DNA from: Pedobacter sp. MC2016-24 | Lineage (GTDB): Bacteria; Bacteroidota; Bacteroidia; Sphingobacteriales; Sphingobacteriaceae | Direction: 5' to 3' | Length of the DNA: 41,428 bases | NCBI RefSeq assembly: GCF_015223055.1 | Contig: NZ_JADFBX010000026.1 | Location: 1-41,428 of the forward strand | Part shown: one piece after another, positions 9,273 to 17,383 of the stretch | Layout: each line of letters opens with the position of its first letter | Position numbering within the stretch: position 1 is the stretch's first letter | The notes under the pieces: generated by a model | Database searches by the model: none | The model's input: only the letters and a program-made list of their open reading frames with translations | What the model was told of the DNA's origin: nothing | Translations under genes and position numbers: made by a program

Positions 9273-9595
9273 TGGAACGTGCAGATAAGGAGACAGGTCT
9301 GATTAATGCAAGTAAACGCATAGAGAACAAGAATGCTGCAATGCAACGTTTTTGGGTGGGTTCATCCAAAGACGCCAATACTTCAAAGGCGATGTTTTAT
9401 GTAGAAGCGATAAACAAGGACTTATCTGAGGTGAAAATTACATTATATGAAGGGGCTGAAACAAGTTCAAATGGGTATTGGAGAACTGTGAATAAACAGA
9501 CTAAGGAACAAATGATTTATGAACTGAAAGTTTGTCAGGAATGGTTCCAAAGCTTGAATGCTGAGATTGAACGAAGGAGGGCTTTGTTGCAATAG
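9272..9595 (+). CDS. hypothetical protein at the IS junction
   Basis: An open frame of 107 residues from GTG 9272, or 84 residues from the in-frame ATG at 9341 (MQRFWVGSSK). I do not recognise it. It is soluble and mixed alpha/beta, with a mid-section EVKITLYEGAETSSNGYW and a C-terminal amphipathic helix (EWFQSLNAEIERRRALL). No catalytic motif is visible. The first ~20 codons follow immediately on the broken IS orfB, so the original start of this gene may have been lost or replaced. It could be a truncated 3' end of a longer gene. The frame ends cleanly, and about 60 bases later a promoter for the next gene begins. Confidence 0.5.
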   Translation: MERADKETGLINASKRIENKNAAMQRFWVGSSKDANTSKAMFYVEAINKDLSEVKITLYEGAETSSNGYWRTVNKQTKEQMIYELKVCQEWFQSLNAEIERRRALLQ

Positions 9596-9654
9596 GTGAA
9601 CTTATGATTATTAGCCGTGGAATAGATGTTCATTTAAGAACTTAAATACTTTTA

Positions 9655-9684
9655 TTGTTGTCAATTTGAAATCTTGTATATTAG
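9655..9684 (+). promoter_or_regulatory. candidate promoter of the helicase-nuclease gene
   Basis: TTG at 9655-9657, a 19-base spacer, then TATATTAG at 9677-9684. This matches the Bacteroidota promoter form (TTG, 19-21 bases, TAnnTTTG) except for one base of the -7 box. The same TATATTAG box occurs in the candidate promoter at 31590-31620. Transcription would begin near 9690, giving an 80-base leader that contains the hairpin at 9718-9746. Confidence 0.4.
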
Positions 9685-9717
9685 CAATTGAAGAATTTCT
9701 AACCATTATTCTTAATA

Positions 9718-9746
9718 CCTGGGATGCCTCGTAAATGCATGCCAGG
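9718..9746 (+). promoter_or_regulatory. 5' leader hairpin before the helicase-nuclease gene
   Basis: CCTGGGATGC (9718-9727) can pair with GCATGCCAGG (9737-9746) with one G/G mismatch, giving a ten-position stem and a nine-base loop, 23 bases before the ATG at 9770. No T-run follows, so it is not a terminator. It could shield the ribosome-binding region or be a protein-binding site; this is inference. Confidence 0.35.
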
Positions 9747-9769
9747 AATGTAAAACCAAATCTAACGCT

Positions 9770-12700
9770 ATGACTCAACAAACTAAGCTAAATCTTCCTA
9801 TTACATTTAATGTCGACCTGAAAAAGCCTTTGTTTTTTACTCAAAAATCACTAAAGTCTGGCGAGCTTCTCCATATTGCTGTACCCAAAGGGAAGCATCA
9901 ATTCACAGGGATTGAGCAGCAAGATAGTGTTTACAAAATCTCGTCAGCACATAATGTTGATTTCTTTGCTAAATTGAAGCATAATAAAGGACAGTATCAA
10001 TTTATCAGCTTGGCAGATATCAAAGATGCGCCCAGCAAGGATAGTTTATTTATTGAAGGAATAGGGGCAACTGGATTGTCTTTAAGAAAGGCACAAAAAG
10101 GAGCTGTTTATGGCTTATTGCCACATTGGTCCTTCTCAAGGGATCCTGCAATGGTCGTTTTACCAACAGGAACGGGCAAAACTGAGACCATGTTTGTTTC
10201 TGCACTGGCCGATAAGGCCGAGCGAACTTTGATTATTGTACCAACTATAGATCTGAAATTACAAACAGCAGAGAAATTTGCAACCTTCGGTAAATTAAGG
10301 GAACTTGGGGTTATTACACACGGTAAGCCAAACCCGATAATCGCTGTCTTGAGTAAAACTTTGACTGAGGTGAATGAGTTGAATGATGCACAAGTAGTAG
10401 TTTCAACACCTGGACTCCTGGCAAGGGCTGCTCTGGAAGTTCAGAATAAGCTAAAGAGTATTTTCTCCCATGTATTTTTTGATGAGGCTCATCATATTGA
10501 GGCCTCTGAATGGAAATATTTAAAAAATTTGTTCGGTAAGGCTAAAATCGTACAGTTTACAGCGACACCTTATCGAAATGATAAAGCACCAGTTGAAGGT
10601 GTAGTTGTATATAATTATACACTCAAACAAGCACTTGCTGATGAAGTGTTCTCTAAAATATCTTTAATTTCGGTAGATCAGCGTTATCCAAAACTTAAAG
10701 ACCAGGCGATAGCAGATGCGGCTATGGCTCGCTTAGCAGAAGATCGTAAAAATGGTCTAAAACGTCATAAGGTTATGGTTCGCACTGAAAAGCAAAAGCA
10801 CGCCGAGGAACTATATCTGAATTACAAGGAGTGGTACCCGAGTGAACGAATCGCGTTGGTGCATTCGGGCACCAAAAACAAGAAGAAAGTCATCGATCAA
10901 ATTAAAAACGGTGATTATGATATCGTAATCTGCGTAGATATGTTGAAAGAAGGTTTTGATTTTCCCGATTTCAAGATTGCGGCAGTTCATAAATTGCACA
11001 AATCGCTCGGAGTTTTGCTACAATTCATAGGTCGTTTTGCAAGAACACAGCCTGGACTGGGTGAAGCAGCTTTTATTGTAAACTTTGCGGATGAAAACTT
11101 AACAATTGATCTGGAGAACCTGCTTCAAGAAGGCTCAGGATGGGAATTTGTAATCAGTCAAATTGCAGATGCAAAAAAAGCAGACGCAGAGTCACTATTA
11201 ACATTTTTACAGGGATGCAAGCCATTTTCTGGCTTTGATTCTGCAAACCTGGAATTGAATCCAAAATTGGTATACCCAGCGCTCAGTTGTGTTTGCTTTA
11301 GCTGTGAAAAAGTGGAATGGAAGCATTTCAAGGATGCTTTCAATATAAATCGATATGCATTGACCCAACCGTATTACAATCAAAGTGAAAACGTATTTTA
11401 CTTCAGCACTCAGAAACGCGAAAAAGTGAAATGGGCAAAGACTGATAAACTTCGGGACCAGACCTGGGATCTTATTGTTATGCATCACGATCCGGAAAGT
11501 CAATTATTATATATCGGTTATACGGAAAAGCTACTGGATGTGGAGAAGCTTGTTGAACTCGTCAGTGGCAAAAAGCCAATCATGTTGAACGGAGACTGTG
11601 TGTTTCGCGCATTTGATGCTATTAAACGCCTGAGTATTGTACATGCCGGGATATTTAAACCGGCTAATCACTTGCACAGATATTCAAGGTTAAGTGGTGC
11701 AGACGTAACTACTGAACTGAGTCGCTGGAAAGAAGGAAAGAGATGTCAGAAATCGGATTTTGTAGGCATTGGTTTCCGGGACGGTTTCCCAGTGAGCGTT
11801 GGGGCTTCTGTAAAAGGAAAAGTCTGGAGCCCGGCCCGCATAGGCGATTTGAAACAATGGAAGACCTGGTGTCTGAATGTTGGCAAACTAATCACAGATG
11901 AAACGATTGACTCAAACCAACTTCTGGAGAATTCAGCTGAGAAGAAACAGCTTGATGTTTACCCAGAGGATATTGTCTTGGCTACTGATTGGTCAGAGGA
12001 ATTATATGTTCGCATCCATAAACTCATGCTTACTGTTGACTCAAAGACATCGGTGATGTTGTCGGAATGTGTTTTAAAGAATGTGGCGGTAAATAAGGAG
12101 CATGCCGATTTTGTCCTGACCGTTTTAGATAAAGAAATACCTTTCTCAATTCATTTAGGGGGAGAGCGCGGACATAGCATCACTGGCCTTGACGATAGTA
12201 AAATAATGATTGAAGGCCTGAAGGCTGATCCCGTGTTCCTCAAAAGGTTTTTTGAGGAAAATCCACCTACTATGTTTCTTTTGAATGGTTGTACAATTTC
12301 CGGAAGCATTCATACCAATTACAATGTTTCCCAAAATGTAAAGATTCCAAAAGACAGAATTCATATATTACCTTGGGATCAGGTGAACTATCAGACCGAA
12401 TCAATGTATATGAAAGGTCAAGTAAGAGAAAATTCCGTGCAGGAATATATGATGAAGAAATTGGTTGATGCTGGAGCCACAATTGTTTTTAATGACGATA
12501 ATTCAGGAGAGTCTGCCGACATAGTGGCAATTTTCCATGAAGACTACCTTATTAGGTTTGAATTGATTCATTGCAAATATTCAAAACAGAAAGCCGGATC
12601 GCGTTTAAATGATCTGTTCGAGGTATGTGGCCAGGCTATTGTATCACTTCGTTACAAGTGGAAACCTGAAGAGTTGCTAAAACATATGGAAAGGAGAGAT

Positions 12701-12928
12701 GGAACAGGTGTATTGAAAGGTAAACGATTTTATTATGGTCAGAAACAAGATCTTGAAAGAATCCGAAAAGCTATCCGTTATACAAACACAACTTTTGAGT
12801 TTGCGATAGCTCAACCAGGTGTGAAATCATCGAGGTTAACTGACGAGATGATGGATTTTCTAGGGTCAATTTACGGTACAGTTGTAGAAATGACTGAGAC
12901 TAAACTGAAATGTTATTTTAATAATTAA
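9770..12928 (+). CDS. large SF2 helicase with probable C-terminal nuclease domain
   Basis: A 1052-residue protein. Residues ~1-100 form an N-terminal region of unknown type. An SF2 motor follows: Walker A LPTGTGKTE (131-139), DEAH (238-241), motif III FTATP (263-267) and a motif VI-like QFIGRFART near 421-429. The long middle (about 480-900) has no motif I recognise. Near the C-terminus ESADIVAI (D917) and FELIHCKYS (E931, K936), followed by LFEVCGQA, resemble a degenerate PD-(D/E)XK nuclease core. Helicase-nuclease fusions of this kind are frequent in defence islands. It stands alone behind its own promoter and leader hairpin, between the IS relic and darTG, so it may act as a single-gene system. 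I cannot assign it to a named system; the nuclease assignment is moderate. Confidence 0.75.
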   Translation: MTQQTKLNLPITFNVDLKKPLFFTQKSLKSGELLHIAVPKGKHQFTGIEQQDSVYKISSAHNVDFFAKLKHNKGQYQFISLADIKDAPSKDSLFIEGIGATGLSLRKAQKGAVYGLLPHWSFSRDPAMVVLPTGTGKTETMFVSALADKAERTLIIVPTIDLKLQTAEKFATFGKLRELGVITHGKPNPIIAVLSKTLTEVNELNDAQVVVSTPGLLARAALEVQNKLKSIFSHVFFDEAHHIEASEWKYLKNLFGKAKIVQFTATPYRNDKAPVEGVVVYNYTLKQALADEVFSKISLISVDQRYPKLKDQAIADAAMARLAEDRKNGLKRHKVMVRTEKQKHAEELYLNYKEWYPSERIALVHSGTKNKKKVIDQIKNGDYDIVICVDMLKEGFDFPDFKIAAVHKLHKSLGVLLQFIGRFARTQPGLGEAAFIVNFADENLTIDLENLLQEGSGWEFVISQIADAKKADAESLLTFLQGCKPFSGFDSANLELNPKLVYPALSCVCFSCEKVEWKHFKDAFNINRYALTQPYYNQSENVFYFSTQKREKVKWAKTDKLRDQTWDLIVMHHDPESQLLYIGYTEKLLDVEKLVELVSGKKPIMLNGDCVFRAFDAIKRLSIVHAGIFKPANHLHRYSRLSGADVTTELSRWKEGKRCQKSDFVGIGFRDGFPVSVGASVKGKVWSPARIGDLKQWKTWCLNVGKLITDETIDSNQLLENSAEKKQLDVYPEDIVLATDWSEELYVRIHKLMLTVDSKTSVMLSECVLKNVAVNKEHADFVLTVLDKEIPFSIHLGGERGHSITGLDDSKIMIEGLKADPVFLKRFFEENPPTMFLLNGCTISGSIHTNYNVSQNVKIPKDRIHILPWDQVNYQTESMYMKGQVRENSVQEYMMKKLVDAGATIVFNDDNSGESADIVAIFHEDYLIRFELIHCKYSKQKAGSRLNDLFEVCGQAIVSLRYKWKPEELLKHMERRDGTGVLKGKRFYYGQKQDLERIRKAIRYTNTTFEFAIAQPGVKSSRLTDEMMDFLGSIYGTVVEMTETKLKCYFNN

Positions 12929-13125
12929 TTTTAGAGGGAAATGTAATCTTGCGACTCAGTTCTTAGACTATGTTATCCTCAAAAATTTGCATCTTATGGA
13001 TCGTAGGATTGCAAAGTTTATCTTGATCGTTTGGATTTGGGTTGGCGAACGAAATTCTGTTTATTCAAAGGAAATTGACAGACTTAACTCAAATGCGTTG
13101 ATTCTCGCTAAACGTCTTTTTGAAG

Positions 13126-13157
13126 TTTGTTGCTTTTCCAAAGTTTGATTATAATTG
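13126..13157 (+). promoter_or_regulatory. candidate darTG promoter
   Basis: TTTG at 13126-13129, a 20-base spacer and TATAATTG at 13150-13157 fit the Bacteroidota promoter pattern with one mismatch. The predicted start of transcription (about 13164) falls almost on the darT ATG at 13166, which would make a leaderless or nearly leaderless message. That is unusual enough to keep confidence low. Confidence 0.3.
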
Positions 13158-13165
13158 TACCAAAA

Positions 13166-13813
13166 ATGCCAGGTAAACCTCCAAATATTGTAAAAATCTA
13201 TCGTATTGTTCATATTGATAACATTGAGTATCTGCTGACACATGGCCTTTTTAATCGTGAACATGAAAAAGCAGATCCGAATTATATCAATATTGGAGAT
13301 AGTGATTTAATACGCAATAGACACGACTATCCCGTTGGCATCAATCCTCCTGGAGGTTCTTTGGGCGAATTTATTCCATTTTATTTTGGAAGACTTTCGC
13401 CAATGTTATTGAAAATAAAAACTGGTGGTAGTGGTGTAAATCGTCTTCCTCAAGAAAAAATTGTGTATATTGTTTGTAAAGTTGATGACATTGTTAATCA
13501 GTGTGAAGAATGGTGTTTTACAGATGGCCATGCAAAAAAAAAGATTTCAGCGTTCTATAATAAATTGGATGATCTTGATGAAGTCTATTGGGATAAAGTA
13601 GACCTTCGTTATTGGAACAATACAGAAGAAGATTTTGATAAAATGCGACATAAACAAGCGGAATTCTTGGTTAGATTTCATGTGCCGGTAAACTGTATTC
13701 TTGGGCTAGTTACTCATAATAAAAGTGTAGCTTTGCAAATTGAACAAATAGTTGAGAGTTTAGGTTTAGAAATTCCAGTTCGGGTAAATCCTAGTGGTAA
13801 CTATTATTATTAA
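13166..13813 (+). CDS. darT: DarT-type DNA ADP-ribosyltransferase toxin (DUF4433)
   Basis: DarT uses NAD+ to ADP-ribosylate thymidine in single-stranded DNA, blocking replication. It acts as a toxin and as an anti-phage abortive effector. Counting from the ATG at 13166 (215 residues), the NAD-binding region shows YRIVHIDNIEYLL (H16) and FYFGRLSPMLL (R76). The ARTT-like stretch has CFTDGHA (117-123). The expected catalytic glutamate is E166 in KQAEFLVRFHVP. Length is normal for the family. The frame is open upstream to a TTG at 13127, but conserved sequence begins just after the ATG. Its stop overlaps the darG start by one base (TAATG), the expected toxin-first order. All key residues are present, so the toxin should be active. 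Confidence 0.93.
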   Translation: MPGKPPNIVKIYRIVHIDNIEYLLTHGLFNREHEKADPNYINIGDSDLIRNRHDYPVGINPPGGSLGEFIPFYFGRLSPMLLKIKTGGSGVNRLPQEKIVYIVCKVDDIVNQCEEWCFTDGHAKKKISAFYNKLDDLDEVYWDKVDLRYWNNTEEDFDKMRHKQAEFLVRFHVPVNCILGLVTHNKSVALQIEQIVESLGLEIPVRVNPSGNYYY

Positions 13814-14868
13814 TGAGATTTTTAAAAGGTAATTTACTTACAGCTAAAGCTCAGGCATTAGTGAACACTGTCAATACCGTTGGTGTGATGGGAAAAGGTA
13901 TTGCATTGCAATTTAAAGAACAGTTTCCTGAAAACTACAGACTGTATGCAGCTGCATGCAAAAAGAAAGAATTTAATATCGGTGATCTTTTAGTAGTGAA
14001 AGAGACTTCAATGCATGGTGATCGATTAATTATTAACTTCCCAACTAAAACTGAGTGGTTCAAGAAGTCTCAATATGATTTTATCGAAAAAGGATTGCAA
14101 AGATTAGCTGAAGTGATCGTTGATTACAAAATATCCAGTATAGCAATACCGCCTCTAGGTTGCGGTAATGGAGGGTTAAAATGGGAAAAAGTTAAACCTA
14201 TGATTGAGCAACACCTAGGTCACCTATCTGATGTTGATATCCAAATCTTTGAACCAAATGAGGCGGTTAAGGAGTTACTTAAACAACAAGAGGTAAATAA
14301 GGATGTAAAACTAACGTCGGCGCGAGCGATGCTATTATATGCTATGTTTTATTACGATTCTCTTGGTGAAAACACTAGTCTTTTTGTGGCCAATAAACTA
14401 GCATATTTCTTGCAGCGTTTAGGCGAAAAGTCATTGAATAAGTTAAAATTCACTGCTAGTCATTACGGTCCTTATAGCGTTGGAGTGGAACATGTCATAC
14501 ATGCATTAAACGGAAAATATATTAAAGGTTTGGAGCAAATGAGCGCCAAGGCTTTTGAACCTTTGGATTTGCAATACGACAAATTAGAGGAATTAAAAAT
14601 CTATGTGAAAAAAGAGTTTACTGCCGAACAGAAAACAAGACTCGCGAATCTAGTTAAATTGATAGATGGCTTTGAGTCAGCATTATCTTTGGAAATATTA
14701 GCTACAGTTGACTTTGTTAAGAAAGAAAATCCTGGCATAGATAGACAAGGAATAATTTCAAAAATTGCGAAATGGTCTGAGCGTAAACAAAAATTGTTCA
14801 AGCCTAGGTACGTCGATATCGCTGACCAACAATTGTCTGAATATAAGAGTACATTCACATTAAATTAA
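13813..14868 (+). CDS. darG: DarG macrodomain antitoxin
   Basis: DarG neutralises DarT in two ways: its macrodomain removes ADP-ribose from DNA, and its C-terminal domain binds the toxin. Residues 1-150 are a macrodomain of the TARG1-like type (LVNTVNTVGVMGKGIALQFK, and IPPLGCGNGGLKW with the loop that holds ADP-ribose). Residues ~160-351 match the DarG C-terminal domain (LAYFLQRLG, FTASHYGPYS and LNGKYIKG). The 351-residue length is usual. It is translationally coupled to darT. The gene runs convergently into rdrB, 154 bases away. No frameshift or missing motif was seen, so the pair should be a working addiction and defence module. Confidence 0.93.
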   Translation: MRFLKGNLLTAKAQALVNTVNTVGVMGKGIALQFKEQFPENYRLYAAACKKKEFNIGDLLVVKETSMHGDRLIINFPTKTEWFKKSQYDFIEKGLQRLAEVIVDYKISSIAIPPLGCGNGGLKWEKVKPMIEQHLGHLSDVDIQIFEPNEAVKELLKQQEVNKDVKLTSARAMLLYAMFYYDSLGENTSLFVANKLAYFLQRLGEKSLNKLKFTASHYGPYSVGVEHVIHALNGKYIKGLEQMSAKAFEPLDLQYDKLEELKIYVKKEFTAEQKTRLANLVKLIDGFESALSLEILATVDFVKKENPGIDRQGIISKIAKWSERKQKLFKPRYVDIADQQLSEYKSTFTLN

Positions 14869-14876
14869 CTGTTTTA

Positions 14877-15002
14877 CTTTTTAGGCGTCTAAAAAGGAGA
14901 TAGTTGTCTGTATCTGAAAATAGGAAGGCTAAATAGCCCCAGATAAACAGAACAAAATTTCAACAAAAGTGGCAGTCTCAAATAAATGAGATAGCATTTA
15001 TT
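14877..15002. terminator. two hairpins between convergent darG and rdrB
   Basis: Two inverted repeats lie in the 154-base gap. CTTTTTAG (14877-14884) pairs with CTAAAAAG (14889-14896) around a four-base loop. AATAAATG (14981-14988) pairs with CATTTATT (14995-15002) around AGATAG. Both are AT-rich with only short T-runs, so they are weak candidates for termination from either side. Confidence 0.35.
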
Positions 15003-15022
15003 GTTAAAATCGACGAGGACTA

Positions 15023-17383
15023 TTACGAAAACTTGAATTGCTGACTATTTTTATAAAGTTTATCCATTATTTGGTCTCTATCTGCTTCGGTACAGTGTTT
15101 TTGTTCGTTCAAATGACCATAAATATTTGCATATTCATTGTAGATATTGGTAGCAAATATTCCGGTATCATCAGATCCAAGAACTATTTTTGGTATAGGG
15201 TAGCCTTCTCTTTCCCATTGAATCCATCTAAAAAAATGATAAGTCGAAAAGTCCTTATGTATGCCAATCCTCACATTGCTCGTAGGTAGGGTTTCGATTA
15301 TGATGCCTTTTTCGCACATCATTTTTAGGATATCTAACTGAAGTTTTGTTATCTTATCTCTATCAAAAATACCTTCCGTCTCGATTTCAGTAATCATTTC
15401 ATATTTTTTTCTATATGGTAATTCATGATATTTTTGGAAAAGTAAAAAGGCAGTACTTTTGCGATCTGTTTTACTCTCGATGTAATCCCATTCGTTTTGA
15501 TTGAAGTGTTTAGATTGTGACGCTTGCAGATAATTGTCATAATTGGCATGCACGGGACATATATCTCTCATCAACCAAGATGCTTCGTAGTCATCAATAC
15601 TATGATTCTTGCCATAAATTTTTAGTAGTAAGTCCAAAATTTCAGTTTCGATCTTTTTTATAGCTGGTAATAAGGTTGTTAACTGTTTGCTGTTGATTAG
15701 ATAACGGCAAAATACAAGGTTGTCCAAGTATTCACCTTGCGGAATCAACATTTTTTTTCCAAGGAGGTTGCACCATTCACTTGCAGATATTCCAGTTGCT
15801 GTCGCATGACCAATCCTGTCATTCTCTTCGAGCCCACAGAAAGTTATCGCTTCGAAAATAGCCCTTAGTCCGCTTATCAGGTGATAAAAATCTTCACCAG
15901 CATGAAATGTTCTTTTGGGAATAGTTGATTTCTTAACCATTCTAAATGCTGGAGCGAAAACTTCTGGTGGTGTATCAAATTCACTTGATGCCGCATCTAG
16001 GCCAGTCAGTTTATCCTTAAATTTTCCAGATCCTTCCAGTAGGTTAGAAATTGCTCTGGACTCGCCAACTAACCTACCTCTTAAACTTTTGTGCCTGATA
16101 TATTCGTCCAAATCCCTATCAGCTTCCTTGATATAGTGTGCTATCAATTTTAATGTACTTTCCGTTATTGGTTTAGGCACCTTATATTTTTGATTGATGA
16201 CTTCGTTTTGGAAACTTTCCCAACCACTAAAAATCTCGCTGGTCATTTTTAAAAGCTCAGTGCCGTCTTTTTTGGGAGCAAAACGCCCCTCTAAGAATTT
16301 TAAGTGGCAAAGATTGTTTCCATGAAACTGAAAAAATCTGCGAAAATAGGTTTTTTCACTAGCTTGTCTGAAGCTGTTAACCGTGATCTTCTGGAACTGT
16401 TCAAAGCCATGCTGGTGTACCTGCTGCACTAAAAATCTGTTTGTAAGTCCAAGTATCAGTAGATAAAAATGGAAAAGTCCCGCGAGTGTTTCATCTCCTC
16501 TTTCCTTCAGTTTGTCAAGTATCAGTATATACATTAAGCATTCTACAGAGGGTAAATGGACAAATTTTTCACTTTGATCTTCATCGATCACATATAAAAA
16601 AGGATGTCTGTAGTCATAGTTAGTTTTTCCGTTGTCAACTTCTTGAATTAAGTAAGTTAACTTCGGCGGCGGTTGACTCTTTCCTCGTGGATACACAGAA
16701 TTGTAGAAGACTTCTCTAAGATGTTGGGCGATCCTAAGCAGACGTTGATATTTCTGAGGTTCAAAAAGGGTGGACTCCTGTTCAAACTGTTGCTTAACCT
16801 TTTCTTTTTTGTCAAACGCTTTTTTTATTTCTCTACGGACATAATCCGGATCAGCTAGGAAATCCTGCCACACGGTGTCGGTTTCAAGAGAACCGTTCAG
16901 ATGGATATGCAAATCGTATAGCCCACCATCGTTTTCTATGTACGAATTGATTTTAGGTATACGTTCACTTAGAATTGCAGTATATCGATTATTGGGCAAT
17001 ATGAAATCGTGGAAAAAGGTTTTTGGATCATCACCTGGCTTTAGAGACGTAAATAATTTTCCTGCCTGTAATACTAACGGTGTGAGATATGTTAGGAGCT
17101 CTTGATAAGAGGTCTGCATATCATTTAAAACAAAAAGCCTTTTATTGTCCTCTCCTATAAATTGATCTGATATTAAAGGCAGGCCTTTGGTAAAGACCTC
17201 TGGTACACTTTCTATCTTGGAAAACGCCATTTCGACTTGCAGGAGGAGATGGCTATCAGTAATTCTGTAATCCGTTTTTCGGGCAGATTTTACCAGCCGT
17301 CTTTTAATTCCGGCTAGGTCTACGTCTTTTGCATGGAGATAGCTCTCTAGTGACTCCTCATCATTCATTAGATACTTTAACAT
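15023..17383 (-). CDS. rdrB: RADAR adenosine deaminase RdrB
   Basis: RdrB is the deaminase of the RADAR anti-phage system. It converts adenosine to inosine in RNA and/or nucleotides and assembles into very large complexes with RdrA. The 786-residue length fits the family. The adenosine-deaminase metal site is complete: H159 and H161 (LHIHLNGSL), H494 with E497 (HAGED), H526 (RIGHAT) and D738/D739 (GSDDTG). TLPTSN (698-703) is the usual strand before the last ligand. Large insertions around 170-480 distinguish it from housekeeping deaminases and match RdrB. Its ATG lies inside the rdrA stop (TAATG on the minus strand), so the two are coupled. Confidence is high from the pair of genes as well as from the motifs. 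Confidence 0.92.
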   Translation of the reverse strand: MLKYLMNDEESLESYLHAKDVDLAGIKRRLVKSARKTDYRITDSHLLLQVEMAFSKIESVPEVFTKGLPLISDQFIGEDNKRLFVLNDMQTSYQELLTYLTPLVLQAGKLFTSLKPGDDPKTFFHDFILPNNRYTAILSERIPKINSYIENDGGLYDLHIHLNGSLETDTVWQDFLADPDYVRREIKKAFDKKEKVKQQFEQESTLFEPQKYQRLLRIAQHLREVFYNSVYPRGKSQPPPKLTYLIQEVDNGKTNYDYRHPFLYVIDEDQSEKFVHLPSVECLMYILILDKLKERGDETLAGLFHFYLLILGLTNRFLVQQVHQHGFEQFQKITVNSFRQASEKTYFRRFFQFHGNNLCHLKFLEGRFAPKKDGTELLKMTSEIFSGWESFQNEVINQKYKVPKPITESTLKLIAHYIKEADRDLDEYIRHKSLRGRLVGESRAISNLLEGSGKFKDKLTGLDAASSEFDTPPEVFAPAFRMVKKSTIPKRTFHAGEDFYHLISGLRAIFEAITFCGLEENDRIGHATATGISASEWCNLLGKKMLIPQGEYLDNLVFCRYLINSKQLTTLLPAIKKIETEILDLLLKIYGKNHSIDDYEASWLMRDICPVHANYDNYLQASQSKHFNQNEWDYIESKTDRKSTAFLLFQKYHELPYRKKYEMITEIETEGIFDRDKITKLQLDILKMMCEKGIIIETLPTSNVRIGIHKDFSTYHFFRWIQWEREGYPIPKIVLGSDDTGIFATNIYNEYANIYGHLNEQKHCTEADRDQIMDKLYKNSQQFKFS

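Noticed and set aside
13127..13165. TTG start for darT
   Set aside because: The extra 13 residues lie over the promoter-like sequence and have no DarT similarity; the ATG at 13166 is the natural start.
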